Shown: in pieces, positions 50,826 through 60,554 of the stretch
How the letters are laid out: each line of letters starts with the position of its first letter
How positions within the stretch are numbered: position 1 is the stretch's first letter
Source: Tritrichomonas musculus
Taxonomy: Eukaryota > Parabasalia > Tritrichomonadida > Tritrichomonadidae
Direction: 5' to 3'
NCBI GenBank assembly: GCA_039105265.1
Contig: JAPFFF010000020.1
Coordinates: 434,001 to 498,000, forward strand
DNA length: 64,000 bases
Program-made: the position numbers and the translations under genes
The notes under the pieces: model-generated
Seen by the model: only the letters and a program-made list of their open reading frames with translations
Told to the model about the DNA's origin: nothing
The model's database searches: none

Positions 50826-53351
50826 TTACCCTTCGGACGTAATTTTTATTTTTTAAAATTCAATAGAAATACGTAAAAAATTGTAAAAAATGCCGAATTT
50901 GAACGTAATTAAAATATTATTTATCTATATATAATTAAAAAAAAACACTCTTTATTATTCGAACCTATTACTTTTTATGAAAATGGATTATTCCAATAAG
51001 CCATGACTCTCAAAACTAAAATTTAGAGATCTTACTTAATAAATTAATATCAAATTAGTATATTTAATCGAAATGATAAATTTATATAGAGCTTTTGTCC
51101 ACTAAATAAAATTAAAAATAAAATATGATATGTAATATATTTAAATGAACTTTTATTTAATCAAACTTTACATATTTTCTTTGATATCTCAATGCAAGTT
51201 TTATTGTAGCTAAAGCATGATATAAATCTGGTTTCATTGATGTATTTAAATCTGAAATTATAGATTTTAATGCCGAAAAGGCTCTTTCGCACATTGTTTC
51301 GCTCGCTGGTAGTGATATAATGCATAAAATCGTTGTTGCAAAAGCGTTAAGTGGTATCGGTTTACTTTCGTTAACATGAGGAATTATAACTTCTTCTTCT
51401 ATTTGTGATTTCCAGAATGCAGTTGGATTTTCGCCTTCATTATATTTAAATGAATCAAGATAATAGTCAAATAGAGCTGGAAGATATGTAAAATCAGGTG
51501 TTGGGTTTTTTTCAGTAGCTTCTTTCGTTATATCAAGAAATGTCTTCTTCAGAATCTTCCTTTTCTGATGCTTATCTTTATTATCATTCAACATTCGAAA
51601 CTGATTAAGGCCATTTGGTGTAAAAATATATGCTAGTTCTGACACAGTTATATCTGCAGTCTGCTTGAATCTTCGCCTGAACACTTCAAGTAATTGATCT
51701 GCAATTGCATTCTTACCTTCTGTCGCCATTTGTTCGAGGTGTGACTCCATTATTATTTTGTGAATTAGAACCTCTTGCTGAAGGACAATATCTCCCTCGA
51801 TGTGTTCGGTAAATTCTGCTAAAACTTCCAATGGAACTGTGTATGTTTCCCATTCAATTGGGATCTCAAATATTGAGGGGATATTTGGTCTTTCTGGTTC
51901 TTTGTTTATCTTCTTTTGTTGAAATAATTCCAAGTTTTTTTCGAACTTTTTAAATTCTGGTAATGCAATTGTTTGTAGTAAATTGTCAATTATTGAACGA
52001 TTGTCAAGTATAAAACGTGCACATGTCGATAAGGTATTCCATCTATTTGACATAAAGTTTGGAAATTTTAAAGGACAATATTTTTTGAATTCCTTACTTA
52101 TTTTCATTAAGTAATGTATAATGTCTACAACATTATTTAGAAAATCTTGTAGAAACGGTAGATCTTTAATTAAATCATGAATACAAAGTTGTGAAGTGTG
52201 TGCAGCACATGCAATACGTAGAAAAGCCTCTCCGATCATTGATTTGATGGAATTAGGATCATGTGGATCATTATTTGTTAACGCAGATTTCAAATTTGCT
52301 GCATTATCACTAACTATACCACTGATTGTAATGTTATGTTTTTTGCACTCTTTGATGATTGAGGATGTTGCTTTTGCAAGAGTGCTGCTCGATTGAACTT
52401 CTACGTTTTGTAGTCCAGCAAGTCTTAAACCTGTTGGTTCAATAAGTATATATGCATATGTATGTTGGTTTAAGAGAGTTGCTCCATCAACTGCAAGTCC
52501 ACATATTCTTCCACGCAGGTCTTCTAAACCATTAAACAACAAAACACTTGCATGTTCTATAATCAATTCGCGAAGCTTATCTTTGTGAGGAATTTCAAAT
52601 TTAGGATTTAATGAATGTATGAATCTTTCCCAAGCTGGAGCTTCAAACTGTGTATAAGGAATATTTAAATCTGCAATCAGTTCTATTAAACTCTGGTGTT
52701 CTTGAGAAATCCTTTCGTTTGGCTTGGACTTGGGAAATATAAACTGGAAATTAAAATCTTCTTTCTGTACATCAACTTGTCCAAAAGCTTCTAGTATATT
52801 ACAGCAATGAACCTTCTTAAGATTACTAAATCTTTCTTGACAAGACTTAACGTGTGCTGCTGCATTTGTGCAATTATGGTAATCACGATTACAAATGTTA
52901 CAGTGAAAATCAAAGACTTTTTTACCTTTCCTTTTTCCTTTGGTAGGAATGCTGTAAGAGTTGAGGCGTGTCCATAACTCTGTCATTATATAAAAATGAA
53001 ATTAATGCGTTTAAGTTTAAAAAAATAAACGCAAAATTTTTGGGAAATAAAAAAAAAAGCAAAACCTCTTTTTTTCGAACCTCATACTTTTAGGGCCAAA
53101 TTAGGAGCCACCTCACCCTTTAACGCTCCTCCCTCAATGAGCTTAAGCCACTAAGCTATCGCTCTTTACAAAAGGTGGTTATATTTATTATATATAAAGA
53201 TAAACTTTTTCTTAAGAAAATAAGACGTAATTGTGAAAACTTTTTCTATAAAAACGTAGACGTAATCGTTAAACGTAAATGATTTTTTATTTGGTCAAAT
53301 AAATTGAAAAAGTTTGGTCATGACGTAATTATAAAAATTGTCGAAGGGCAA
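50826..53351. mobile_element. hAT DNA transposon, autonomous-looking (2.5 kb)
   Basis: Termini TTACCCTTCGGAC (left) and, read inward, TTGCCCTTCGAC (right), flanked by the perfect 8-bp duplication TCTCACAA (50818-50825 and 53352-53359). GACGTAATT-like motifs recur near both ends (for example near 50838, 50913, 53225, 53265 and 53322) and may be subterminal transposase sites as in other hAT elements. One uninterrupted transposase gene (-). It inserted into the ankyrin-family gene. Confidence 0.9.
51157..52986 (-). CDS. hAT transposase
   Basis: 609 residues. The N-terminus has a BED-like zinc finger (HCNICNRDYHNC, AAHVKSC, about residues 27-50). The RNase H-like catalytic part shows Asp in LAVDGATLL and GIVSDNAANLK, followed by the conserved ACAAHTSQLCIHDL block. 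The C-terminal dimerisation region reads LPASETMCERAFSALKSI, characteristic of hAT enzymes, with the catalytic Glu expected in ETMCERAFS. The frame is complete and centred between matching TIRs. Confidence 0.92.
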   Translation of the reverse strand: MTELWTRLNSYSIPTKGKRKGKKVFDFHCNICNRDYHNCTNAAAHVKSCQERFSNLKKVHCCNILEAFGQVDVQKEDFNFQFIFPKSKPNERISQEHQSLIELIADLNIPYTQFEAPAWERFIHSLNPKFEIPHKDKLRELIIEHASVLLFNGLEDLRGRICGLAVDGATLLNQHTYAYILIEPTGLRLAGLQNVEVQSSSTLAKATSSIIKECKKHNITISGIVSDNAANLKSALTNNDPHDPNSIKSMIGEAFLRIACAAHTSQLCIHDLIKDLPFLQDFLNNVVDIIHYLMKISKEFKKYCPLKFPNFMSNRWNTLSTCARFILDNRSIIDNLLQTIALPEFKKFEKNLELFQQKKINKEPERPNIPSIFEIPIEWETYTVPLEVLAEFTEHIEGDIVLQQEVLIHKIIMESHLEQMATEGKNAIADQLLEVFRRRFKQTADITVSELAYIFTPNGLNQFRMLNDNKDKHQKRKILKKTFLDITKEATEKNPTPDFTYLPALFDYYLDSFKYNEGENPTAFWKSQIEEEVIIPHVNESKPIPLNAFATTILCIISLPASETMCERAFSALKSIISDLNTSMKPDLYHALATIKLALRYQRKYVKFD

Positions 53352-53653
53352 TCTCACAAAATTAATTCGTTTAATTATGAAAGTATCGAAAAATATTCAT
53401 CGCAAAAACAATTTTTTTTAATAAAATTGAGCAATTACTCAATTATTTAAGACCCTGTATGGAACAATTCTTTTCAAATGAAGAATTATTTTTTCTTTTT
53501 AGAAACAATAAACGGATTCTGTTACTTCTTATTCAAAAAGATATAATAATAATTGATGATTTTATATTTGGACAAATAATAAAAACGAGCCATTCAAAAG
53601 GAAAAGAATACTTTTTCTATTTTTGGACAGAAATTAAATCATTTTACATCAAT

Positions 53654-53940
53654 AGTATTTGGAGTGATGTCTGGCTTACAGCCAAACATCCCTCCAAACC
53701 CCGTAGCCCATTCATTTTTTCGTCACAGTTGTAAAATTCGCGTTTTTGCATATCTTCCCAGATACTCTACTGCCCGCACTATGCTTTCGTAAAAAACACC
53801 TATTTTTTATGAACAACGAACATTTCACTCAGGACATTTACGTTTCATTCAATTTCACGACAAAATCATTTTTTGTCACTTCAATGTCGCCGTCCATTTC
53901 TGACGGGACCATTTTGGGAAAAATGAAAGGCCAAAAATAA
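53654..53940. other. Gene-free left terminal region of element D
   Basis: About 290 bp, richer in GC than the host flank, between the inferred left end and the stop of the small basic gene. It probably contains the left TIR. A 64-codon open frame inside shows no homology to the other elements and is not accepted. Confidence 0.5.
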
Positions 53941-54207
53941 TTACTCATACAAGTGGCTTACAGCTTTTTTCAGTAAGCTTCTTACTCTCATGTCTCTGTC
54001 ATACTTCTTTTGTATTTTCTCTATGTACCGTTCATCCTTTCGGTTATTAGCATTATTGAGAACTCTACGATAATACTTTAATCTCCAGTTAATTCTCGCT
54101 AATGTATCTGTAGCAAAAGTTTTTTTCTGGTATGGCTTTCTTGTTGCTAAATGGTTTTCGGTCATGCTCCTTGCAGTCGCAAATCCTTCGGTCATGCTCT
54201 TTTCCAT
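53941..54207 (-). CDS. Small basic Polinton protein, element D
   Basis: 88 residues. The N-terminus has a short internal repeat (SMTEGFATARSMTENHLATR), followed by the shared core KKTFATDTL, WRLKYYRRVLN, IEKIQKKYDRDMRVRSLL and ending VSHLYE. Homologous to the proteins at 1-253 and 36069-36332. Divergent from the integrase, with about 30 bp between the start codons. Confidence 0.8.
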   Translation of the reverse strand: MEKSMTEGFATARSMTENHLATRKPYQKKTFATDTLARINWRLKYYRRVLNNANNRKDERYIEKIQKKYDRDMRVRSLLKKAVSHLYE

Positions 54208-54237
54208 GCGGAAAAAAGTTTCTTTTACGATGCTGAA

Positions 54238-55701
54238 ATGTTCTATAAAGAAACAGCTGAGTCTGAAAGGGAATCACTAGAGGAGCAAGATGAAGACATG
54301 ATAGGGACAGCTAAGGGATTGAAGATATCTAAGGCGTATCAAATGTATAACTATATTGATAATACAGAATTGGATGACGAGAACGAGCTCATAATGGAAC
54401 TTACAGATAGATTGTTCGAGCTCATAAAAGCCATTGCTCCCGCATTAACTATAATCGAATATAATCGTCTAATGATTCTGTTAAGAAGCAGTTTAAGTAA
54501 AATAGTACAGCCTACTACCAGGCAAGCACTTATAACAGATATAAATACTGCAACGAACAATAAGATACCACCAGATGCAATAATGGAAATAATAAAGGTC
54601 ATGACGGTCATACGATTGGAATCTGTTGGAGAAGATTATGTATCTGGTATATTTAACTTTGCAGCAAGACAATATAGAGATTTACCGCAACAGTATAGAT
54701 TCACTCCAGGCACAGTAATAGGGTTTAAGAGTAAACAAAAAGCAGAATCACTAAAGCAACAGTTTGGTACATTAAACATAAACAAAACAGCTTTCACTAC
54801 ATCTTTTCCATTGAAGCGAAATCGAAAATGTTACCAACTACATAAAACAGGAGCGCGTCATTCCTATATCATCGATATAATGTTCGAGGATAGAGGAATT
54901 ATTCCCTCCAGCAACGAAAAGGCTACATTTTGTTATTTGTTAGCGATAAGCATTAATACTCGTTTCCTGTACGCACAACTTATGAATAAGGTTATAAATG
55001 CCGCTACGAACTCGTATGGGAAAGTAAATGTGAAATCGTCACGTTCTTTCATATTAGCAATGGAAAGGTTCTATCAGCAGGGTATTATTATCAGGCACTT
55101 ATACGGCGATTCAGAGAAAAGTTTCTGGTCTCCCGCAGCGACTGGCTTTTATGATAAACATAATATTGTCGATTACTGGCCGGTTCCTAGGCAGAAAAAG
55201 GTTCAGTATCCGCCATTCATGAAGACAAAAAGGAAGCTTAATGATAAAACCGAACCGCTTCACGGTGCACTTACCATTATGGATAGAGTGATAAGAACAT
55301 TAAGGGATATGGCATACAACATGGAAGTTGATGTAATAACACCAGAGATAATGGAAATGCTTGTATCACAGTACAATAACGCTCCTCATAGCACATTAAG
55401 TAAATATGCAGGATTCCCTGTAAGCCCTGCTCAAGCTCATTCAGATATTGAACTGGAAGACTTAATTGTAAGACGTATAGCACAAGAGAATTACATGATT
55501 CGTGCAAGACCAAACTTTTATATCCCTAATGGAACAAAAGTAAAGGTCTACAACGAAAAAGATACAATGAATAAAAGGCGCAGTATTGTACAGCCGGGTG
55601 ACAATGAAGTGATTGCATTCACTGAAGGCTTATACGTGGTCAAAAATAATTACAACGATGAACTACAGAGTGTGCCTAGGTGGAAGTTGCAGCCTATATA
55701 G
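54238..55701 (+). CDS. INT: Polinton retroviral-type integrase, element D
   Basis: 487 residues from ATG 54238 (MFYKETAESE). The ORF is open to an earlier ATG at 54151, but that start would overlap the divergent small basic gene and adds no conserved sequence. Core motifs are SYIIDIMFED, LYGDSEKSFW and TIMDRVIRTLRD (third acidic residue Asp), with a C-terminal SH3-like tail (VKVYNEKDTMNKRRSIVQPG, SVPRWKLQPI). Spacing between the second and third Asp is about 57 residues, longer than the usual 35. The frame is whole. It overlaps the pPolB tail by 8 bp. Confidence 0.92.
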   Translation: MFYKETAESERESLEEQDEDMIGTAKGLKISKAYQMYNYIDNTELDDENELIMELTDRLFELIKAIAPALTIIEYNRLMILLRSSLSKIVQPTTRQALITDINTATNNKIPPDAIMEIIKVMTVIRLESVGEDYVSGIFNFAARQYRDLPQQYRFTPGTVIGFKSKQKAESLKQQFGTLNINKTAFTTSFPLKRNRKCYQLHKTGARHSYIIDIMFEDRGIIPSSNEKATFCYLLAISINTRFLYAQLMNKVINAATNSYGKVNVKSSRSFILAMERFYQQGIIIRHLYGDSEKSFWSPAATGFYDKHNIVDYWPVPRQKKVQYPPFMKTKRKLNDKTEPLHGALTIMDRVIRTLRDMAYNMEVDVITPEIMEMLVSQYNNAPHSTLSKYAGFPVSPAQAHSDIELEDLIVRRIAQENYMIRARPNFYIPNGTKVKVYNEKDTMNKRRSIVQPGDNEVIAFTEGLYVVKNNYNDELQSVPRWKLQPI

Positions 55702-58700
55702 CAGCGTAATGAAAGTATTCATCCCTGTTACCTTCCTGGTAAATTGTTTTTGTCTTTCTTAGGAATGCTTTCACTGTGCTTACTGTAAAGTCTGCATTCA
55801 TCTTGAAGCATGGCTGGCCTTTGGTTAAATCAAAGGTTTGTTCATTGCCTTCATACATGTGCTTATATAGAGCCATATAGTCACCACCAAACTTAGTCTC
55901 ACAGGCATGCTTAATAGAATTCCATGTTAGCCCTTTACCGCGTATCATATAGTCTACCTGTCCTGTAGAATCTGTAAGCTTATCGATGTAGAGTTTCTTC
56001 ATGAGGAACATTGATTCTACGGCCTTAGGTATTTCATCATGACCATTTATTGTCGGAAAATCTGAATGGAATTGCCCCAGCTGGGAACCGATAAGCTCTC
56101 GGCCATATTTCTCTTTGAATGCAGCAGTAAGTCTGCTTAAGTCTTCTACTTCAATGTGCATTGAATCTGTATCTTGGTAGTAGATATGACAGCCAATATC
56201 GTATGCAAGGCACATTACACGATTCATTATTCTCTTGGACATGCTCAATATCTGGATTCCTAACAGGCTGAAGTTGAAATCTTTATCGATTGGTTTACGT
56301 ACCTTTATGTCGTATATGTCACTATTGTTTAGCTTCGTTGCTTCTATGATACTCGTATAATGCCTCATCCAGAATTTATCGAAATCATCTCCTTCACGGA
56401 CGTATCTATGCTCGAACTCTATTGGTTTCTGTATTGTCTTTCCATAGCAAGAATTCATGATTAACTTATAGATGTTCTGTAATGGATTGCCTTGTTGTTT
56501 GTATTCAAGCCTCTTATTGAATATCTCTTTGATTACTTTCTGGATGCTGTAATCTCTCTTTCCTGCCCAGTAGTAACCACGAACGAACTCGAATTCTATC
56601 TTCTGGAACTCTATAAGGTCCTCTAACATGATATTATCTACGACCATAGTAAGGTTTTCATCAGGCTCTAACTTGTCTTCATTCAGGTTTAGTCCATCAG
56701 GTGTCTTTCTGACTATTAATGGGAATGCATAATGTTTATTCACTTTAGTTATTCTGATTTCTACTATGTACGCTCCCTGCCTCGATAAAAATTCCATATT
56801 AAGCTTATCCTCTGGTATTACTTCTGGTAGACCTTCAACGGTATAACATTCAGCCATTGCACTAGGGTATAAACTGACAGCATCGAAGTCACTTAATGGT
56901 TTCGTTGTGTGCCATTTCTTATTGTATGCAGTCATACATCTTCCACCATAGACAGCTTGAGAGCAAAACTTTCTGACTATTCCACCGACTTTGTACAGGT
57001 TCTTATTGGGATAGTATACACGCCGGTTGAAGACTTCATTGGCCAGTGATGAGATACTAACGAACTCGAACGGGTCGATATTGAATTCTTTCTTGAAGTC
57101 GTTTCGGAACTTGTTGAATCCTTGACGTAAGATGTTGACATCTTGCTTGCAGTAGAATGAACAATAAAGCCACATATCGAATTCATTCTCGCCTTTCCTG
57201 CATCCTTCTATGCTATCTATGTTCTCGTTAAATATCTTGTAGTCATCTTCCTTCCAGACCCTATCTTCATTCATTCCTGCTTCAGATATGATTCCTATTG
57301 CACCTGATTCGAGTCGTTCAAGTGTGTAGTATTTATACGGAAACAGTTCTTTCTTTACGCCTTTAATACCGAACATCTTAGGGAAATCACTGAGCTTGCT
57401 GGGAATAACTGGATAGGAATCCTTAAATGTTATCTTTTTTCCTTTGTATATGATTTTTGCTTTCATGGTCTTTGTGCCCTTAATGATAGAAGATGTAATG
57501 CCGAAACCGGCAAACATTCTGATATCGTATGCGAGGTTATGGAAGTACACAACAGCACCATCTGGGAGATAGTTTAACATCTGTACATTACAGTCTCTGC
57601 CTTTGAATACTCTAGAGTACTTTTCTGTTCCTTTCATGTCCTGTGCGACACACATAAACGGCACGTGAATATCACCACTTACGTCTGCTTCGAAGTCTGC
57701 ATACCAGTATGACGGTGGCGCTTTATCTTTCTGTTTCTTATATACTTTCGGTTCTATGAGTTGCGTACAGAACTCTGGATTGTACTCTAACGATATCTCA
57801 TTCATGTCCTTTTCTATTTCTTTATAGTATATCGTATTGAGTATCATATACTGGCCCCAGTTGATGTGTTGGAAGAAGCCTTGTTTCATGAGCTCTCTGA
57901 CCAGATTTGATGCCTTAATGAATGTTCTACCAGGTATTACTTTCTTATCCTTTATTTCTTTGTTATACATATTCTCTTTTGCTTCTTCGTTGTCACTATT
58001 GCCGATTTCTCTCAGATGTTTTATATAGTAGTTGCTGAAAGGAGTTACTTCCTCGATGAAGAAGTGCTGACCGTTAATGCACATATTATGTGTTCTGTTA
58101 GGTGCTGCATTCTCTACTCCAATATAGCTCTTATATTTACCATCTGTCATTACCTTAACAGTTTGTTTCTTGTTTCTTCCTACATATTCATCATCGATAT
58201 ATGTTATATGCAAATGCATCTTGAATTCGTTTGCGATTGCCTCTAAATGCTTCTGTGATAAGTATCTGCTCTTGATTCTCATTCTGATTTTGTCTAGTTC
58301 TGCTTCAGTGTAGCATCCAGTTTGCTTTAATGCGTATACGAAGCAGCAGTCATCTAATTCTTTACGCTGTACTTGTTTGTTACTTTTTGTTGCAACCACT
58401 ACTGAATCGAATATCTGTAATCTCTTTAGGTACTCTACGATTTTCTTTGGTGTATCCGGTGTGGTTAGATAATGGAAGAATCCAGGTTCTTTATTCTTTT
58501 TCATTTCTCCTTGGTATCTGATTGGTACTATACCGACTCTAGTGAATATCGACCAAGAAGCAATAAGGTCATCAGGTCCTGGGTCTGAAACGATATCGGG
58601 AGAGATTTCATCATCGATTTGATATACGAAGCTTTCTTCGGTTAATTTACGGACCAGTTCTTGTAAGTGTTCAGGTGTAAGTGGTATAGCCTTAGGTTGC

Positions 58701-59320
58701 ATAGTGTTATTGACCTGAAAGAGCAAAACGAAACGGTTCATATCTTCTTGCAGTGGTCTTATTGCTTCATCGAAGAACTGTCTGAGTCGTGGGAAGAGTA
58801 ATTTACGGCCGCGTAATGTGAATTGTTCGAAGTCAACAAACCAGTCGGTTGGGTTATCATATAGTCTCTGCATTGTAGCTTCAACGAGTTCTGCTTGGCC
58901 ATCGTTAAGTTCATTTTGTTGTTGCCTCCATTCAGCATAGTTTCTAGGTCGTTGATGGAACTGTGATAATTTCTTATCGATAGCATCAAATGGGTCTTCA
59001 GGTATTAGATATGGTAAACGGTATTCCAACAATACTGTATCGCTCCATCTTCTTTCGAGTCTTTTCTGTTCTTCTCTGATTGGTCTGTAGTATGCTCTGG
59101 CGAAATTAATGATTTGATTGAAGTTGTTACGGTCTCCGGTATAGTTGGTCTGGTTCAACATTGGTACGATTTCATCTTGCCATAAGTATCTTGCTAGTCT
59201 TGCGTCACGGTGGTCATAAAGGTCAAATGCGTCTTGCCATTGTGCTACTGTTGTTCTGTCACCATTGAAAGCGTTATAGATTTTTACGAGTTGCTTGAGA
59301 GTGAAGTTTGGCTGAGTCAT
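55694..59320 (-). CDS. pPolB: Protein-primed DNA polymerase B, element D
   Basis: 1208 residues, uninterrupted. Layout: helical N-terminus (LKQLVKIYNAFNGD ...); OTU-like block near residue 323 (LDDCCFVYAL) with a later GQHFFIEE; exonuclease motifs YADFEAD (about 540), YFHNLAYD (about 596) and YCKQDVNILRQG (about 727); polymerase motifs DFDAVSLYPSAM (about 813), LIMNSCYGKT (about 955) and YQDTDSMH (about 1046). No HNH insert. Same lineage as the polymerase of B; distinct from that of A and C. Replicates the element from a protein primer at the TIR ends. Confidence 0.93.
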   Translation of the reverse strand: MTQPNFTLKQLVKIYNAFNGDRTTVAQWQDAFDLYDHRDARLARYLWQDEIVPMLNQTNYTGDRNNFNQIINFARAYYRPIREEQKRLERRWSDTVLLEYRLPYLIPEDPFDAIDKKLSQFHQRPRNYAEWRQQQNELNDGQAELVEATMQRLYDNPTDWFVDFEQFTLRGRKLLFPRLRQFFDEAIRPLQEDMNRFVLLFQVNNTMQPKAIPLTPEHLQELVRKLTEESFVYQIDDEISPDIVSDPGPDDLIASWSIFTRVGIVPIRYQGEMKKNKEPGFFHYLTTPDTPKKIVEYLKRLQIFDSVVVATKSNKQVQRKELDDCCFVYALKQTGCYTEAELDKIRMRIKSRYLSQKHLEAIANEFKMHLHITYIDDEYVGRNKKQTVKVMTDGKYKSYIGVENAAPNRTHNMCINGQHFFIEEVTPFSNYYIKHLREIGNSDNEEAKENMYNKEIKDKKVIPGRTFIKASNLVRELMKQGFFQHINWGQYMILNTIYYKEIEKDMNEISLEYNPEFCTQLIEPKVYKKQKDKAPPSYWYADFEADVSGDIHVPFMCVAQDMKGTEKYSRVFKGRDCNVQMLNYLPDGAVVYFHNLAYDIRMFAGFGITSSIIKGTKTMKAKIIYKGKKITFKDSYPVIPSKLSDFPKMFGIKGVKKELFPYKYYTLERLESGAIGIISEAGMNEDRVWKEDDYKIFNENIDSIEGCRKGENEFDMWLYCSFYCKQDVNILRQGFNKFRNDFKKEFNIDPFEFVSISSLANEVFNRRVYYPNKNLYKVGGIVRKFCSQAVYGGRCMTAYNKKWHTTKPLSDFDAVSLYPSAMAECYTVEGLPEVIPEDKLNMEFLSRQGAYIVEIRITKVNKHYAFPLIVRKTPDGLNLNEDKLEPDENLTMVVDNIMLEDLIEFQKIEFEFVRGYYWAGKRDYSIQKVIKEIFNKRLEYKQQGNPLQNIYKLIMNSCYGKTIQKPIEFEHRYVREGDDFDKFWMRHYTSIIEATKLNNSDIYDIKVRKPIDKDFNFSLLGIQILSMSKRIMNRVMCLAYDIGCHIYYQDTDSMHIEVEDLSRLTAAFKEKYGRELIGSQLGQFHSDFPTINGHDEIPKAVESMFLMKKLYIDKLTDSTGQVDYMIRGKGLTWNSIKHACETKFGGDYMALYKHMYEGNEQTFDLTKGQPCFKMNADFTVSTVKAFLRKTKTIYQEGNRDEYFHYAAI

Positions 59321-59604
59321 CTATTTTACCCAAAAAAAAATTTTGTTTTTATTTACATTCGAGATATTGCGTTTTTTCTTGGCATCCCTCACGAACATTC
59401 ATATATTACTTCTTAGCAATCTATCAGTTTCCATATACGGAAAATCGCTATTTTTGGCAACAAGCTATTTTTCACTGTTAGTTACCGGAAGTGTTGTAAC
59501 GAATTTCTAGTGTTTTATATTAAATGTTATTCTGCAACAGTTCTATACTGCAGACAAAAACATATAGTATATTCGGGCGTAGATTCCGAATATCGCATTT
59601 ATTT

Positions 59605-59823
59605 TCACCCAGGATTCTTTGCTGGAGTGTAATAGCCATCCGAGCCAAAATATTCCAGTGCAGGATTCTTTGAGTTATCGAATTTGGGTAACATCTTTGA
59701 TACTTGATTGACCAGTGGTATTTTATCTATTATTGATTTCGTTTTATTCCATCCATACTTGAATCCATTAACGAAGTCCGTTGCTGCATCTTTTATCTGC
59801 TTGAACCAGCTCCCAAAAGCCAT
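59605..59823 (-). CDS. Small pVI/pX-like protein candidate, element D
   Basis: 72 residues starting MAFGSWFKQIKDAATDF, amphipathic and basic at the start, with a Tyr/Pro-rich end. It shares MAFGSWFK with the 85-residue protein of C but lacks that protein's Gly/Ile-rich middle. Located between the polymerase and the 208-residue gene, a different position from that in C. A membrane-active role is inferred by analogy with adenovirus pVI. Confidence 0.6.
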   Translation of the reverse strand: MAFGSWFKQIKDAATDFVNGFKYGWNKTKSIIDKIPLVNQVSKMLPKFDNSKNPALEYFGSDGYYTPAKNPG

Positions 59824-59941
59824 TTTAGCCGTATAGAAAATACATTTTTGTGTGCTACAAATGATTGCGCGCTTTAGTAAGCGCTCTCAGCACTTTTTTG
59901 CATAGCAAAAAGTGAGAACGAAGTTTTCGAACGAAGAGAGA

Positions 59942-60538
59942 ATGACTCTAAGAGCAGCAAGAATACTAAGCAGTGAAACAGACAATACTATAAAGCAAGA
60001 GCAAAACACTAATGTGAACATAAAGATAACGCCACGGCAGCAACCAGCACAGCCAAACGTAAATTTTACTCAAGCCAGCCAGCCACAGGATTCGTTACCG
60101 GCTGGTCAGGCTTTACATACACAGACGACTCCGGAGAGTTTACAGTATCCATCAGCAGCAGTAACAAGCAATCTTATCCAAGACAGGGGTATAGCAGATT
60201 TAGGCCTTGAGTTAGATTCATTAGAGAAGAAAAATAGGTTCCTGGAGTTGCTCGTTGAGATGTACTCTGAGAATCCACTAAAGGTAAACTCATATGTAGT
60301 ATGTAAGAGTGGTACATTAATGAGCATGATAAAGCTACTAACAGAATGCGATAAAGTAGATTTCGTTCTGGATGACTATGAAGTTGGCTGCGGTTGCTCT
60401 GCTTCTACTGCAAAGCTGATAAAGATAGACAAAATACTTGTCACTAAGGATGGCCGTACAGAAGAGTTGAAGTATTGCTATAACGATATCTATACCGAAT
60501 TCATTAAATACGGCATTTCACTGAAGCTGTGCTGCTAA
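59942..60538 (+). CDS. Conserved Polinton protein of unknown function (198 aa), element D
   Basis: Homologue of the 226-residue protein of C: ARILSSETDNTIKQ at the N-terminus, NFTQASQP linker, LGLELDSLEKKNRFLE, VNSYVVCKS, IKLLTECDKVDF, VGCGCSAST and FIKYGISLKL. The start at 59942 (MTLRAARILSS) matches the C copy; an ATG 30 bases upstream would add ten residues without a counterpart. It lies before the fibre-like gene, as in C. Confidence 0.85.
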   Translation: MTLRAARILSSETDNTIKQEQNTNVNIKITPRQQPAQPNVNFTQASQPQDSLPAGQALHTQTTPESLQYPSAAVTSNLIQDRGIADLGLELDSLEKKNRFLELLVEMYSENPLKVNSYVVCKSGTLMSMIKLLTECDKVDFVLDDYEVGCGCSASTAKLIKIDKILVTKDGRTEELKYCYNDIYTEFIKYGISLKLCC

Positions 60539-60554
60539 TTTTATTGCCAGAAAA

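Larger units (their letters stand above)
50082..53653 (+). pseudogene. Trichomonad ankyrin-family protein (DUF3447-type N-terminus), multiply interrupted host gene
   Basis: Host coding sequence survives in three pieces: 50082-50133, 50724-50825 and 53360-53653. Read across the two DNA transposon insertions, minus the duplicated target bases, the frame continues: MDVQEYFNQMREVHSLLL, NGDNLEDDYHFLINFIEDS, LIMKVSKNIHRK, then FFSNEELFFLFRNNKRIL, IIIIDDFIF and FYFWTEIKSFYIN. This pattern is the N-terminus of the large trichomonad ankyrin-repeat family. A frameshift lies at the T8 run at 53412-53419. The ankyrin repeats would follow beyond element D, outside the window. ATG 50082 lies 38 bp after element C, which has displaced the native promoter. 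Confidence 0.75.

Noticed and set aside
53746-53940. 64-codon open frame at the left end of D
   Set aside because: It lies in the terminal non-coding region, with no counterpart in other elements.
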